From positions 1-64,000 of the forward strand of contig JAEZJG010000010.1 of NCBI GenBank assembly GCA_023415795.1: a DNA stretch of 64,000 bases, written 5' to 3'. The stretch is from Bacillota bacterium (GTDB taxonomy: Bacteria > Bacillota > Clostridia > Christensenellales > SZUA-584). Every line of letters begins with the position of its first letter. Positions within the stretch are counted from its first letter, which is position 1. A program made the position numbers and the translations under genes. Under the pieces are notes generated by a model, which worked only from the letters and a program-made list of their open reading frames with translations, searched no databases and was not told where the DNA came from. Shown here piece after piece: positions 15,753 through 24,836 of the stretch.

Positions 15753-16808
15753 TCAGCCCTTAAGACCATCCAAGAGCTCCTGGATATAGGCCTTCGCGCC
15801 GTCTGGATCGTTTCTCGTCAGCGGTATGCCGGGGAGTTTGACGCCCGTCTCAAATTCCTGACCCATCATTGCCAAGCACAGGTTCTTCATCGAGGTCTCG
15901 CCGAGAGCGATGGGATCCTGGCCGCCCAGAGCCTGAAGAATGTTGTCCGGATCAAGCATCATGTTTACAAGCTGCTCGCTGATGTCGATACCGAATACCG
16001 GTATGGATTTGCCAGCGTTCTTAACAGCCATAACCGTTCCAACCGTGCCGCCTTCATTAGCGCAGAAGATAAGGTCGAGATCGGGGTTAGCGTTCATCAC
16101 TTCAGCAGCAGTGTTAACAGCCACGTCCGCGTCCCAAGCATCAACGTCCTGAACGATTTCGATCAGATCCTGCGTCTTGGAAAGGAAGCCGTTTGTTCTC
16201 TGAGCGCTCATCTCAGGCAGAAGAGCTGTGAACTGGATGATAGCAGTCTTGGGCTTTCTGTCCGGGAAGTTTGCTTTGATGTACTCAGCAGCATACTCGC
16301 CGACGATTTCGCCGATGTTGTACTGGTCCATCTCAGCATAACCAGTCTGCCATTCATAGTCCATGTTCATGTTAGCGCAGTAGATGGTGATGCCATTCTT
16401 TGCAGCATTCTCAAGTGCCGCAGCCGAGCCGGTGATGCTGACAGGGAAAATGCAGATACCATTTACGCCGCCAGTTGCATACTGGTTGATGAGCTCAACT
16501 TCTTTGTCGAGTTCCCCGCCGCTGTGTCCTTCAAGAACTGTTGCGCCGTAGCTCTCAGCGGTTTTCTTCATGGTAATCTGGAGCATTCTCTGAAACTGGT
16601 CCTCGATCAGCACGACCGCAGCGATTTTCTTGCCGCTCAGATCTTCAAGCTGTTCTGAACCTTCAGTAGGCTCTGCTACCTCAGATGGCTGTGCCGCAGT
16701 TTCTTCTGCCGGTTTCTCAGAAGTCGCAGCCGGTGCTTGTCCGCAGCCTGCAAATGCCATAAGCATTGCAAGTACGAAACTAATAACTACTAAAAGCTTT
16801 TTTCTCAT
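15753..16808 (-). CDS. Sugar ABC transporter substrate-binding lipoprotein
   Basis: A 351-aa lipoprotein of the ribose-binding (Peripla_BP_4) group. ATG 16808 follows AAGGAGG. A signal peptide with lipobox FAGC (Cys about residue 22) leads into an acidic linker, then the ligand-binding domain from LSGKKIAAVVL onward, with CANEGGTVGTVMAVKNAG and VFGIDIS as typical hinge segments. It catches the substrate outside the membrane for the 13208-15674 transporter. The ligand is unknown; the BMC genes downstream in the same orientation suggest a polyol, deoxysugar or nucleoside-like compound. Confidence 0.9.
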   Translation of the reverse strand: MRKKLLVVISFVLAMLMAFAGCGQAPAATSEKPAEETAAQPSEVAEPTEGSEQLEDLSGKKIAAVVLIEDQFQRMLQITMKKTAESYGATVLEGHSGGELDKEVELINQYATGGVNGICIFPVSITGSAAALENAAKNGITIYCANMNMDYEWQTGYAEMDQYNIGEIVGEYAAEYIKANFPDRKPKTAIIQFTALLPEMSAQRTNGFLSKTQDLIEIVQDVDAWDADVAVNTAAEVMNANPDLDLIFCANEGGTVGTVMAVKNAGKSIPVFGIDISEQLVNMMLDPDNILQALGGQDPIALGETSMKNLCLAMMGQEFETGVKLPGIPLTRNDPDGAKAYIQELLDGLKG

Positions 16809-16935
16809 GTCTTCCTCCTTGTTTTTGTGACTGGTAATGTATGTTCCAGTTTCGTATTCAGCATAGCCCTTATGATACATTGTTGTAAATCAAGGCAATT
16901 TGTTTTTTGTTTAAGATTTTTGTGTTATGCCCGAG

Positions 16936-16960
16936 CTTGATAAAACTAAAAGTTATCAAG
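16936..16960 (-). repeat. Hairpin at the 3' end of the SDR gene
   Basis: A perfect 8-bp inverted repeat CTTGATAA/TTATCAAG with a 9-nt loop overlaps the stop codon of the SDR gene. There is no U-run. It may be a processing or stabilising hairpin between the SDR gene and the ABC transporter genes. Confidence 0.4.
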
Positions 16961-17732
16961 TTGCAGTCTTTTCCTTTTCCTGATTCGGCTGTCCGTTCCA
17001 TGCGGAAAGCCCGCCGTCTACGGGTATATTCACGCCGCAAAGGTGAACCGCCTGATCAGAGGCAAGGTATACAATGACGTTAGCGCAGTATTCTGGCTCG
17101 CAAAGCACTCTCGCTGGCATATTCTTCCTGAAGCTTTCCAGCACCGCTTCGGAAGCTCCTGTGAGAAACATGGGGGTCTTTACCGCCGACGGAGAGATTA
17201 TGTTAACTCTGACACCCTGCATTGAGTAGTCCATTGCAACGGCTTTTGACATTGCTATCACCGCTCCTTTGGTAGCGCAGTATAAAGACATATTGTAGTC
17301 TCCGCCCATACCGGAAACAGACGATACGTTGATGATAGCGCCTTTCTTTTTTGCTAGCATCTGCGGCCCAAATGCCTTCATCGTATGGAACGTGCCTCGC
17401 ACGTTTACGTCAAACTGGAAGTCATAGTCCTCTTCAGGTGCGTTTTCGATCTGTCCGACGCGGAAAACGCCGGCGCAGTTTGCAAGTACGTCTGCTCCGC
17501 CCTGCTGTGCGACCATTTCAGCAAACGCCGCAACGTCGTCCCATTTGGCAACATCCGCAGCCTTCATAAAGAGCATACCTTCCGCTCCGGCAGACAGCTC
17601 GTCATAGGTTGCTTGAAGATTATCCTTATTCCAGTCGGTCATAAAAACATTGTCTCCAAGCGCCAAAAATGCCTTGACCGTCTCTTTGCCAACGCCGCTG
17701 GCAGCACCTGTTATTACAACATTTCTGCTCAT
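16956..17732 (-). CDS. Short-chain dehydrogenase/reductase (SDR)
   Basis: A 258-aa classical SDR. ATG 17732 has GGGAGG upstream. The cofactor motif is TGAASGVG (about 7-14), followed by NCAGVF, the catalytic Ser in NVSSVSGMGG, YCATK (Tyr-x3-Lys) and the C-terminal PVDGG. TDW at the end of the second strand suggests an NAD preference. It is the first gene of the minus-strand block that leads through the ABC importer to the microcompartment, so it probably oxidises the imported alcohol or sugar. Its substrate cannot be deduced. Confidence 0.88.
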   Translation of the reverse strand: MSRNVVITGAASGVGKETVKAFLALGDNVFMTDWNKDNLQATYDELSAGAEGMLFMKAADVAKWDDVAAFAEMVAQQGGADVLANCAGVFRVGQIENAPEEDYDFQFDVNVRGTFHTMKAFGPQMLAKKKGAIINVSSVSGMGGDYNMSLYCATKGAVIAMSKAVAMDYSMQGVRVNIISPSAVKTPMFLTGASEAVLESFRKNMPARVLCEPEYCANVIVYLASDQAVHLCGVNIPVDGGLSAWNGQPNQEKEKTAT

Positions 17733-17905
17733 TTTTTCCTCCCTTTGCAACTTTTTTAATTATTGTGTGTTCTATTACTTTTGTCTACATTAAGCTTACG
17801 TATTCCCAATAGCTTTGTAAACGCCACAATATTTGTACTTTGTTTGTCATATTCGCTTTTTTATTTTTGTGTCTGGTTTAAGCCCTTAGAACACCTTTAG
17901 GTTTA

Positions 17906-17934
17906 TTGACAATGATTATTTTGTGATATATCTT
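17906..17934 (+). promoter_or_regulatory. Sigma-A type promoter of the sensor kinase operon
   Basis: TTGACA (17906-17911) and TATCTT (17929-17934) are 17 bp apart, ending 49 bp before the kinase start. The 250-bp divergent region also has to hold the promoter for the SDR/ABC/BMC block on the other strand, for which I see no convincing pair of boxes. Confidence 0.7.
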
Positions 17935-17982
17935 GTTGGCATGCTAATAATAATACGTGAATTGTGAATACAGGGCTTTCAT

Positions 17983-19788
17983 ATGAAGATAAATGCGTTT
18001 CGTTTTAAATTATTTTTATATATAACGCTGGCAACACTGATACCGGTACTCATCTTTGGGATACTGCTTTTCTCGTCTACTCAGAGCACTCTCAAAGAGA
18101 ACACCTCAGGAAATATTCAGGATACGCTGGTGTCCAATTTCAAGAACATAGAGTCGAAACTTGATGTTATGGACAACGCAAGCAACGAACTTAGGGTTGC
18201 GCTTGCAAAAATACCAAAAGTCATTGACCCAGCTCTTAATATTGATGAAACTGAGATTTTCGAGGCGGCGCAATACCCTGTGACAGTATACAGCTCGCTT
18301 ATTGTGGACACCTACAGTATCGCAGGGTTTAACCACTTCTATTTGTATTTTCCATATCGTTCTCTCTTTCTTGTTTCAAGAATGTCCACATTTGATGCAG
18401 TCAACCCAAATGTACTGGACTGTCACTTTCTGCCTGAAAACAAATGGGGCGTTTCTACTCCCTACGAGAATGTCATCAGCAACCCTACTGTTGGAAAGAC
18501 GCTGAAACAAAGAAATATATCCAAAAATCTTATAATACAAGATATAGAGGGCAACGAGCTTATACTCACCACAAACGTCAAGGAACGATATATTAACGAG
18601 CTTCTTATTTCAGGCTTGCATATAAAACCGTCGTACGCGGTAATAATGGATAACCATGGGGGTCTGATATCATCAATGTCAGAGGGGGAAATTGGGCAGT
18701 CTCTTCCGCAATATAGGGATATACTTGCCGCAATAGGGGGTCAGCAGGAGTCAGGGGAAATCGAAATATCTTTAAACGGCAAGCCGCACCTGCTCAACTG
18801 GGTGTATTCCCAAAGCAACGAATGGTATTATGTTATAGCCACCGGTACCGGTTCTGTAACAGAGGCTATGTACAAAGTAATAAACACGCTTCTCCTAATC
18901 GTTTTAGGCATCGTGGTGTTATCTTTCATCATAACGGTCGTTCTTGCGAATTCTATGACCAGGCCATTAGAACAACTCTCAACAGCAATGACGGAGATCA
19001 AAAACAGGAATTTTAACGTCAAACTACCTATAAAGCCCAACGCTGAATTCGGCAACATCTATGCGGGGTTTAATGAAATGGCGCACGAGATCTATTCTCT
19101 TGTGAACGATGTTTCAAAAGAACAGAGCCGCAAGACCGTTGCCACTATACAGATGCTGCAGACCGAGATCAATCCACATATGCTATACAACTCTCTTGAG
19201 TCTCTTTACAGCATTGCGAAGATAAACAATCAGGAGGAGATTGCGAACCTTGTTATGGCGCTGTCCCGTTTCTTTAGAATCGCACTTTCGGGGGGCAAAC
19301 ATACTGTACCCTTCCGTGAAGCGTTTGAGCTAGCCAATCAGTATATAACGGTTCAAAATATAAGGCTCAATTATAAGATAGCTTTTACTTATGATATTTC
19401 TCAACAGATATACAACCTGTCTGTGCCTAAGTTTTTGCTGCAGCCGATAATAGAGAATTCGATACTACACGGCTTCCAAAATAAACGCGACGAGTGGCGC
19501 ATTAATATAACCGCAAAAAAAGAGGGCAATCAATTAACGGTCGTCGTCCGTGATAACGGAATCGGCATACATGAGCCCGCTCTCGAAACATTAAATCGCC
19601 GTATGAACGACTTTAATTTTGAAGATAATACTGTAAGCAAAGGATATGCACTGAGAAACCTTAATTATCAGATTAAGCTAAAGTATGGAAACTGCTCAGG
19701 AATTGAGATTAACAGTGTTTACGGTGAATATACAGAGGTCGTTATACGTATGCACATTTCCGATAAGCAGCCAAAGCACCATCGATGA
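17983..19788 (+). CDS. Sensor histidine kinase, YesM/LytS-like
   Basis: A 601-aa membrane kinase. One TM helix is at about 8-30, a large extracellular sensor domain at about 31-290, a second TM at about 297-320, then a HAMP segment (NSMTRPLEQLSTAM). The His_kinase region has EINPHMLYNSLESL with the phospho-accepting His near 399, and the ATPase domain has PIIENSILHGF (N box) and VVRDNGIGI. This group senses carbohydrates or associated binding proteins and pairs with AraC-type regulators; the partner gene starts 23 bp downstream. Divergent from the ABC/BMC block, it likely controls that block's uptake genes, though this is inference. Confidence 0.92.
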   Translation: MKINAFRFKLFLYITLATLIPVLIFGILLFSSTQSTLKENTSGNIQDTLVSNFKNIESKLDVMDNASNELRVALAKIPKVIDPALNIDETEIFEAAQYPVTVYSSLIVDTYSIAGFNHFYLYFPYRSLFLVSRMSTFDAVNPNVLDCHFLPENKWGVSTPYENVISNPTVGKTLKQRNISKNLIIQDIEGNELILTTNVKERYINELLISGLHIKPSYAVIMDNHGGLISSMSEGEIGQSLPQYRDILAAIGGQQESGEIEISLNGKPHLLNWVYSQSNEWYYVIATGTGSVTEAMYKVINTLLLIVLGIVVLSFIITVVLANSMTRPLEQLSTAMTEIKNRNFNVKLPIKPNAEFGNIYAGFNEMAHEIYSLVNDVSKEQSRKTVATIQMLQTEINPHMLYNSLESLYSIAKINNQEEIANLVMALSRFFRIALSGGKHTVPFREAFELANQYITVQNIRLNYKIAFTYDISQQIYNLSVPKFLLQPIIENSILHGFQNKRDEWRINITAKKEGNQLTVVVRDNGIGIHEPALETLNRRMNDFNFEDNTVSKGYALRNLNYQIKLKYGNCSGIEINSVYGEYTEVVIRMHISDKQPKHHR

Positions 19789-19811
19789 GGACACCTATTT
19801 GGAGGATTTGA

Positions 19812-21419
19812 ATGTACAAGCTGTTGATAGTTGACGACGAACCTTGGCTTCGAAAAAGGTTGCTGCTCACAATAGATTGGCAGAGCATGGGGATAACAGA
19901 ACTCTTTGAGGCTGAAGACGGATTGAAAGCCTTCAATCTTGCTGTCAAACATGAACCGGACATAATAATAACGGACATCGAAATGCCGGGGCTTTCTGGT
20001 ATAGACTTGATGCAGACGCTCAACGAGAGCGCGCTGTTTCCGCAGATAATACTTATAAGCGGCTATAACGAATTTGAATATGCCCGCAGCGCGGTTAAGT
20101 TCGGAGCGATCGATTATCTCTTAAAGCCCGTAGCGGAAGATGAGTTGAAGAAGACCGTCACAAAATGCATAGCCACACTTGAGCAAAACAGATATAACAA
20201 GGAGATACGCGATCTCCTTGCCGATTCTTCCAGCCTGCTTCGCGAAAAGATATATATCGACCTTCTGCAGGGCAAGTTAGATTTCAACAAAGTTCCTGAG
20301 GCTCGTTTAAACGAGCTCGGAGTAACTTTTTTATCGAACTCGGCAATGTGCATAATCGCTCACTCACATCCTGCCAGTCATAAGCTTTCTGAGAACAATG
20401 TTGAAGAAACGCTTGCAAATTTAACTATCAATAAAACAATAAAAGATCTTCTATCTTGTTGTTTAGTCGAGGTTCTCGACTTTTGGATCGACGACGCAAA
20501 CGTCTATCTTGTTTTCAGTGATCTATCTGAAAACGAGTTTAAAGCCTGCGTCTTAAAAGCACTGAACGACGCTAAAAAGCAGATATACGAACTGCACTCT
20601 GATCGTATCGCTTACGGCACTGGCTCTATTGCCCACAAACTAGCCGAACTCTCGGCATCATACCGTAAAGCAAGATACAGCATCAATCTGTGCCGCTCAA
20701 AGCAGCATACGGTATACGACGAAGAGGTAGAAACTAAGACAAACGATTTTCAGATAGTTTACGATGAATACAATCTTAAATCTTTGATAGCGAGCCTAAA
20801 GAGTGGTGATGCGGATGAGGCATCGAAGCTTCTTACAGAACTTATAAACGAGTTTCTGGATCAAACAGCGGGAACACCCTCATCGCTTCAAATTAAGTTA
20901 ATGTACATCAATGTGCTAAACAGCTTGTTTAAAGGCTGCCTGCCATTCCTGCCTGTATCGGAAGATATAATTAAGATCTGTGTCGATTATATAGATGGAT
21001 CCACATCCTTCCATACCGCCGAGAAGATGCATTCTCATCTACAAAGCCTGCTTTCCATACTCACCAAGCAGTATCATGACTTCTTCGGCACCAAGCGCCA
21101 TTGGCTGATTGATAAAATACTAAAATACATTGATTCGAACTACGCTTCACCACTGTCAATGAGGGATGTCGCAGCAAATTTTTATCTAAACCCGTCTTAT
21201 TTCTGCAAGTTGTTTAAAGAAGAAACCGGCGTTACGTTCACAACTTATCTTATGAACAAACGCGTTGAGAATGCGAAAAGCCTGATGTCGGAAACCTCTA
21301 TGAAGCTCTACGACGTAGCTTCCGCCGTAGGATACACGAACGTACAGTATTTTTCGACTGTGTTCAAGGAGGTAGAGGGCATCACGCCCTCTCAGTTCCG
21401 CTCGGGAATAGGCAACTAG
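19812..21419 (+). CDS. Response regulator with AraC-type DNA-binding domain (YesN-like)
   Basis: A 535-aa protein. A receiver domain (1-120) has the acidic pair VDDEPW and phospho-accepting D55 in IITDIEMPG, plus the LLKPV lysine loop. A long linker of about 300 residues follows, as in other YesN proteins. An AraC/XylS domain occupies the last 100 residues, with YFCKLFKEETGVTF and AVGYTNVQYFSTVFKEVEGITPSQFR. GGAGG stands upstream of the start. It is the cognate regulator of the kinase at 17983-19788. Confidence 0.93.
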   Translation: MYKLLIVDDEPWLRKRLLLTIDWQSMGITELFEAEDGLKAFNLAVKHEPDIIITDIEMPGLSGIDLMQTLNESALFPQIILISGYNEFEYARSAVKFGAIDYLLKPVAEDELKKTVTKCIATLEQNRYNKEIRDLLADSSSLLREKIYIDLLQGKLDFNKVPEARLNELGVTFLSNSAMCIIAHSHPASHKLSENNVEETLANLTINKTIKDLLSCCLVEVLDFWIDDANVYLVFSDLSENEFKACVLKALNDAKKQIYELHSDRIAYGTGSIAHKLAELSASYRKARYSINLCRSKQHTVYDEEVETKTNDFQIVYDEYNLKSLIASLKSGDADEASKLLTELINEFLDQTAGTPSSLQIKLMYINVLNSLFKGCLPFLPVSEDIIKICVDYIDGSTSFHTAEKMHSHLQSLLSILTKQYHDFFGTKRHWLIDKILKYIDSNYASPLSMRDVAANFYLNPSYFCKLFKEETGVTFTTYLMNKRVENAKSLMSETSMKLYDVASAVGYTNVQYFSTVFKEVEGITPSQFRSGIGN

Positions 21420-21467
21420 ATATTCGGAACAAATTATTATTTTTTAGAAAGTAGGATATATACTAAA

Positions 21468-22475
21468 ATGACAGCAACAAGTTCGCAAAAAATGAAAACT
21501 GCCATGCCTCGCAATATCAAAACTTTCATCCAGGTATTTGTTGTCTTTGCGGTTATATTTACCGTCGTGATGGTTTTGCTGGCAGCAGGGGTCTTTGAGG
21601 AGAAGATTCAGCGCGGCAACACCATCGGCAACAACGGAAATTTTGGTATAGCAGTTAATACTGGTGACGAGATATACTATTCAAGCAAAGGCATATGGCG
21701 ATATAATGCCGAGAGCAAAGATGATAAAATAAGCGAAGACGAAGCCTTTTACCTTAATTATCATGACGGTTGGATATATTACTCGAACCTCAGCGATGAA
21801 GGCAAGCTTTACCGTGTGCGTACCGACGGTTCGGGCAAAGAAGCACTGAGCGATATGCGCACAGAGTCTATCGATATTGTAAACGGTACTGTCTATTACG
21901 CGACTACAGTGCTTGGCGGCGAAGAGGAAACCCCGGCCGTCGGGATATACCGTCTAGGGCCTGAGGATGGTCCGACCAAGATCGTTTCAGTCAATGCCGA
22001 GCATATATCCATTTTGGGCGATAATATCTATTTCGTTGATAAGAATAACGGGTATAAGCTTTGCTATGTAAAAAAAGACGGTACTGGCCTGACAGTAGTA
22101 ACTAACGATTTTATTCATGCATACGATGTCGCTGACGATTGGATCTACTGCGCGGGTCGCGACTCAATATATAAGATGCGCAAAGACGGATCTTCTAAAG
22201 TTCTGCTCTCAAATACAGGAGCGACCTCGATCCTTGTTGCCAGAGATACTGTCTTTTATAACTATATAAGCGTTATGGAACAGGAAGACAGCTCATCAGC
22301 CTTTATGAGTATGCAAACCGACGGAACAGGATCCAAAAAGCTGCTTAACTCCGGTCTGCTGGCCGTTAACTATTTTGACAGCAACACTCTGCTTTGTGCC
22401 CCATATACGGCTACACCAACGCTCATTAAGTATGATATCGTAAAAGGGAGTTTAGAAGAATTAAAGCAGGATTAA
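21468..22475 (+). CDS. Membrane-anchored extracellular propeller-like protein (DUF5050-like)
   Basis: A 335-aa protein with an N-terminal TM anchor at about 22-44 (VFVVFAVIFTVVMVLLAAGVF) and no catalytic motif. The outside part contains repeated units of about 45 residues with aromatic-rich strands (EIYYSSKGIWRYN, WIYYSNLSDEGKLYRV, VYYATTV, NIYFVDKNNGYKLCYV, WIYCAGRDSIYKM), the pattern of a DUF5050-type beta-propeller. It follows the YesM/YesN pair and may be a surface accessory to sugar sensing or binding. Function unknown. Confidence 0.7.
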   Translation: MTATSSQKMKTAMPRNIKTFIQVFVVFAVIFTVVMVLLAAGVFEEKIQRGNTIGNNGNFGIAVNTGDEIYYSSKGIWRYNAESKDDKISEDEAFYLNYHDGWIYYSNLSDEGKLYRVRTDGSGKEALSDMRTESIDIVNGTVYYATTVLGGEEETPAVGIYRLGPEDGPTKIVSVNAEHISILGDNIYFVDKNNGYKLCYVKKDGTGLTVVTNDFIHAYDVADDWIYCAGRDSIYKMRKDGSSKVLLSNTGATSILVARDTVFYNYISVMEQEDSSSAFMSMQTDGTGSKKLLNSGLLAVNYFDSNTLLCAPYTATPTLIKYDIVKGSLEELKQD

Positions 22476-22583
22476 TCACTCCAAAAAGCAAAGCAATAGC
22501 TTTTCAGAAGCTTTGAAGCAGAACCATTGGACTATGAATCGTCACACTGCGGGGTTAAATGCAATAAGTTTCTCATCCACCAT

Positions 22584-22615
22584 GTTATAAGGCTGGGAAG
22601 CCCCAGCCTTATAAC
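22584..22615. terminator. Long hairpin between converging gene sets
   Basis: A perfect 14-bp inverted repeat (GTTATAAGGCTGGG and its complement) with a 4-nt loop lies between the plus-strand propeller gene and the minus-strand permease gene. No clear U-run follows on either strand. Its placement fits a bidirectional terminator for both operons. The rest of the 194-bp gap holds nothing I recognise. Confidence 0.6.
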
Positions 22616-22669
22616 AGCTAAAATATAAATATAGGAGGAAGTTGTCTGAAACGTATCTTATCGTGTCTC

Positions 22670-23773
22670 TTACATTGCAACGTCTTTGCTGTTACTCCTG
22701 TTTCTCAGTCTAGCCCCTTCCGGCTGTTTTAGATTTAAGCTTCCTTTTTCTCTCAACGAGAGAACAACGCTCTGGAGCAATATAAAGAAGCACAGCATAA
22801 GTCCAGTCGTAATGCTCTGCCAATAAGGCTCCCGAAGCCCCGAAGCAATAACAATATTGCTGATGGTTTTAAGTGACAATACACCAAACAGCGTACCGAC
22901 CACATTGCCGACGCCACCGGTTAACAGCGTTCCGCCAATAATAGCAGCGGCAATCGCCTGCATTTCCGCAGCAGTCGCGTTGGACGCATTTCCTGCACCT
23001 GTATGCATAAGATATACATAACCGCCAATGCCGGCCAATAATCCGCAAAGCAAGTAAGAATAGAATTTTGTGCGTTTCACATTAATGCCAAGCATGAGAG
23101 CGCTCTGGTTGTTTCCGCCCACTGCATACAAATTGCGGCCAAAACGTGTCCATCTCAAAATGATAAATATGACAGCTACGATGGCCAGTGCAACCACCAC
23201 ACCCAACTCAATTTTGGCGGGAATGAAATTACCGCTCTTGCCGTAAGAACCGATACCAGGGATCACGATACGGAATTGCTTTAGCGCGACAAATGCCTCG
23301 TGTGCCGCTGTACGCGGAACAGCGCTGACTATGGTCATCATTCCTTTAGCAAAGAACATACCCGCCAAAGAAACGATGAATGGCTGTATCTCGAGGTATG
23401 CAATCAGCGAGCCTTGAACCATGCCAAACAACAGGCCAATACCCAACGCCAGCGCCATAGAACCCACCACACTGGCGCCTTGGTCATCCAAAAGCACCAC
23501 GCACGACATTGTCACCAAAGCGGTTATTCCGCCCACTGAAATATCGATGCCCCCCGCTATCATAACAACAGTCATACCGCAGGAAATAACAATCAAAAAC
23601 GCGTTGTTGTTAAAAATATCAAGGAACTGCTGCGGGTTCAGAAAACCTCCACCCCAAACAAGCATGGCAAGTATGTACATGCCAAAAAAGGTGCAAATTG
23701 TGATGGTCAGGAGCAAATTAGTGTTTGAAATAGGCTCCCTGCGTCTTTTTAACATATCATTATTGCTTGTCAT
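22670..23773 (-). CDS. Sugar ABC transporter permease 2 (YjfF-like)
   Basis: A 367-aa permease of the BPD_transp_2 family. ATG 23773 follows the stop of the first permease gene by one base (TAATATG). It has GMTVVMIAGGIDISVGG near the N-terminus and AAAIIGGTLLTGGVGNVVGT near the C-terminus, with about ten TM helices. It forms a heterodimeric channel with the product of 23775-24836, as in the E. coli galactofuranose system (YtfT/YjfF). The C-terminal 25 residues are cytoplasmic, basic and unusual in composition. Confidence 0.9.
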   Translation of the reverse strand: MTSNNDMLKRRREPISNTNLLLTITICTFFGMYILAMLVWGGGFLNPQQFLDIFNNNAFLIVISCGMTVVMIAGGIDISVGGITALVTMSCVVLLDDQGASVVGSMALALGIGLLFGMVQGSLIAYLEIQPFIVSLAGMFFAKGMMTIVSAVPRTAAHEAFVALKQFRIVIPGIGSYGKSGNFIPAKIELGVVVALAIVAVIFIILRWTRFGRNLYAVGGNNQSALMLGINVKRTKFYSYLLCGLLAGIGGYVYLMHTGAGNASNATAAEMQAIAAAIIGGTLLTGGVGNVVGTLFGVLSLKTISNIVIASGLREPYWQSITTGLMLCFFILLQSVVLSLREKGSLNLKQPEGARLRNRSNSKDVAM

Positions 23774-23774
23774 A

Positions 23775-24836
23775 TTATGAGTTCTCCAATACTTTCGTCG
23801 ATTTTCTAAACAGCTTATCGCGCAGCTGAAGTACATGCGCCTTTACAATTGGCGAGCCCAATACCACAATGGCGATAATAACGATTGCTTTGCATGCTTT
23901 TATCGCCGTTGAGGGTACCTTCATAGCATAAAGCGTCGTCGTCAGCGTTTGAATAACATAAGCACCTATCACTGAACCACTCAGGCTAAACTTACCGCCG
24001 CTGAGCGCATTACCGCCAATAGCAACCGCCAATATAGCATCCATTTCGATATCTATAAGTATGGTTTCATGGTTGATAAGCCCTATTCGGCTGACGCCGA
24101 TAGCGCCTGCAATTGCTGTGCACACACCCAGAATCATAAATGCTAACAGCTTTACCCACAGAGAGTTGATTCCGTTTAAGCGAGCCGATTTTTCATTGAT
24201 ACCCACAGCCTGTGTATAGAGCCCAAGATTGGTGAATCGCAAAACGAGTGAAACCAAAATTCCAAACACGATGACAATCAAAATCGGCGTAGGTATGGGG
24301 ATTCCCGGAATGAAGCCGCCGATATATCCAAGCAGCGGACTTTCGACAGTCGGCGTCGCACCACCGTTTATCCAGTACGCGACTGAGCGTCCGGCTGTAA
24401 ACAGTATCAATGTCGCAATCATCGGCTGAATCCGGAAAACAGCAACCAAAGTGCCGTTAAACGCACCGAATATTATCGCAACCACACAGCTTGCTAAAAA
24501 AGCAACCAGTATAATTGGCATCGTAACTTGGTTTTCGCGGAGCACACGTACAAAAACGCTGCCCGCAATAGCCGCCGCCGCACCCACGCTGATATCCTGT
24601 CCTTTGGACGCCGCTGTTACCAGCGTCATACCAATAGCCAGAATGGCAAGCTCAGACGCACCGTTCAATATGCTGACGACATTTCCTGAGAGAACAGGAT
24701 TTCCATCGTTGTTGGTTGTCACAACCAACGAGAAGAAATTTACGTCTCTGATTAGATTGAAAACGATCAGCAAAAACAGCGCAAACAGCGGAACAATTAA
24801 CTGAGACCTCGCAAACTTCTTTAAACCTTTAGCCAT
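23775..24836 (-). CDS. Sugar ABC transporter permease 1 (YtfT-like)
   Basis: A 353-aa permease with GMTLVTAASKGQDISVGA, the motif variant found in YtfT-type subunits, and AVAIGGNALSGGKFSLSGS near the end. The ATG overlaps the ATPase gene's 3' end by 8 bp. Pairing with a second distinct permease distinguishes this transporter from the single-permease importer at 13208-16808. Confidence 0.9.
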   Translation of the reverse strand: MAKGLKKFARSQLIVPLFALFLLIVFNLIRDVNFFSLVVTTNNDGNPVLSGNVVSILNGASELAILAIGMTLVTAASKGQDISVGAAAAIAGSVFVRVLRENQVTMPIILVAFLASCVVAIIFGAFNGTLVAVFRIQPMIATLILFTAGRSVAYWINGGATPTVESPLLGYIGGFIPGIPIPTPILIVIVFGILVSLVLRFTNLGLYTQAVGINEKSARLNGINSLWVKLLAFMILGVCTAIAGAIGVSRIGLINHETILIDIEMDAILAVAIGGNALSGGKFSLSGSVIGAYVIQTLTTTLYAMKVPSTAIKACKAIVIIAIVVLGSPIVKAHVLQLRDKLFRKSTKVLENS

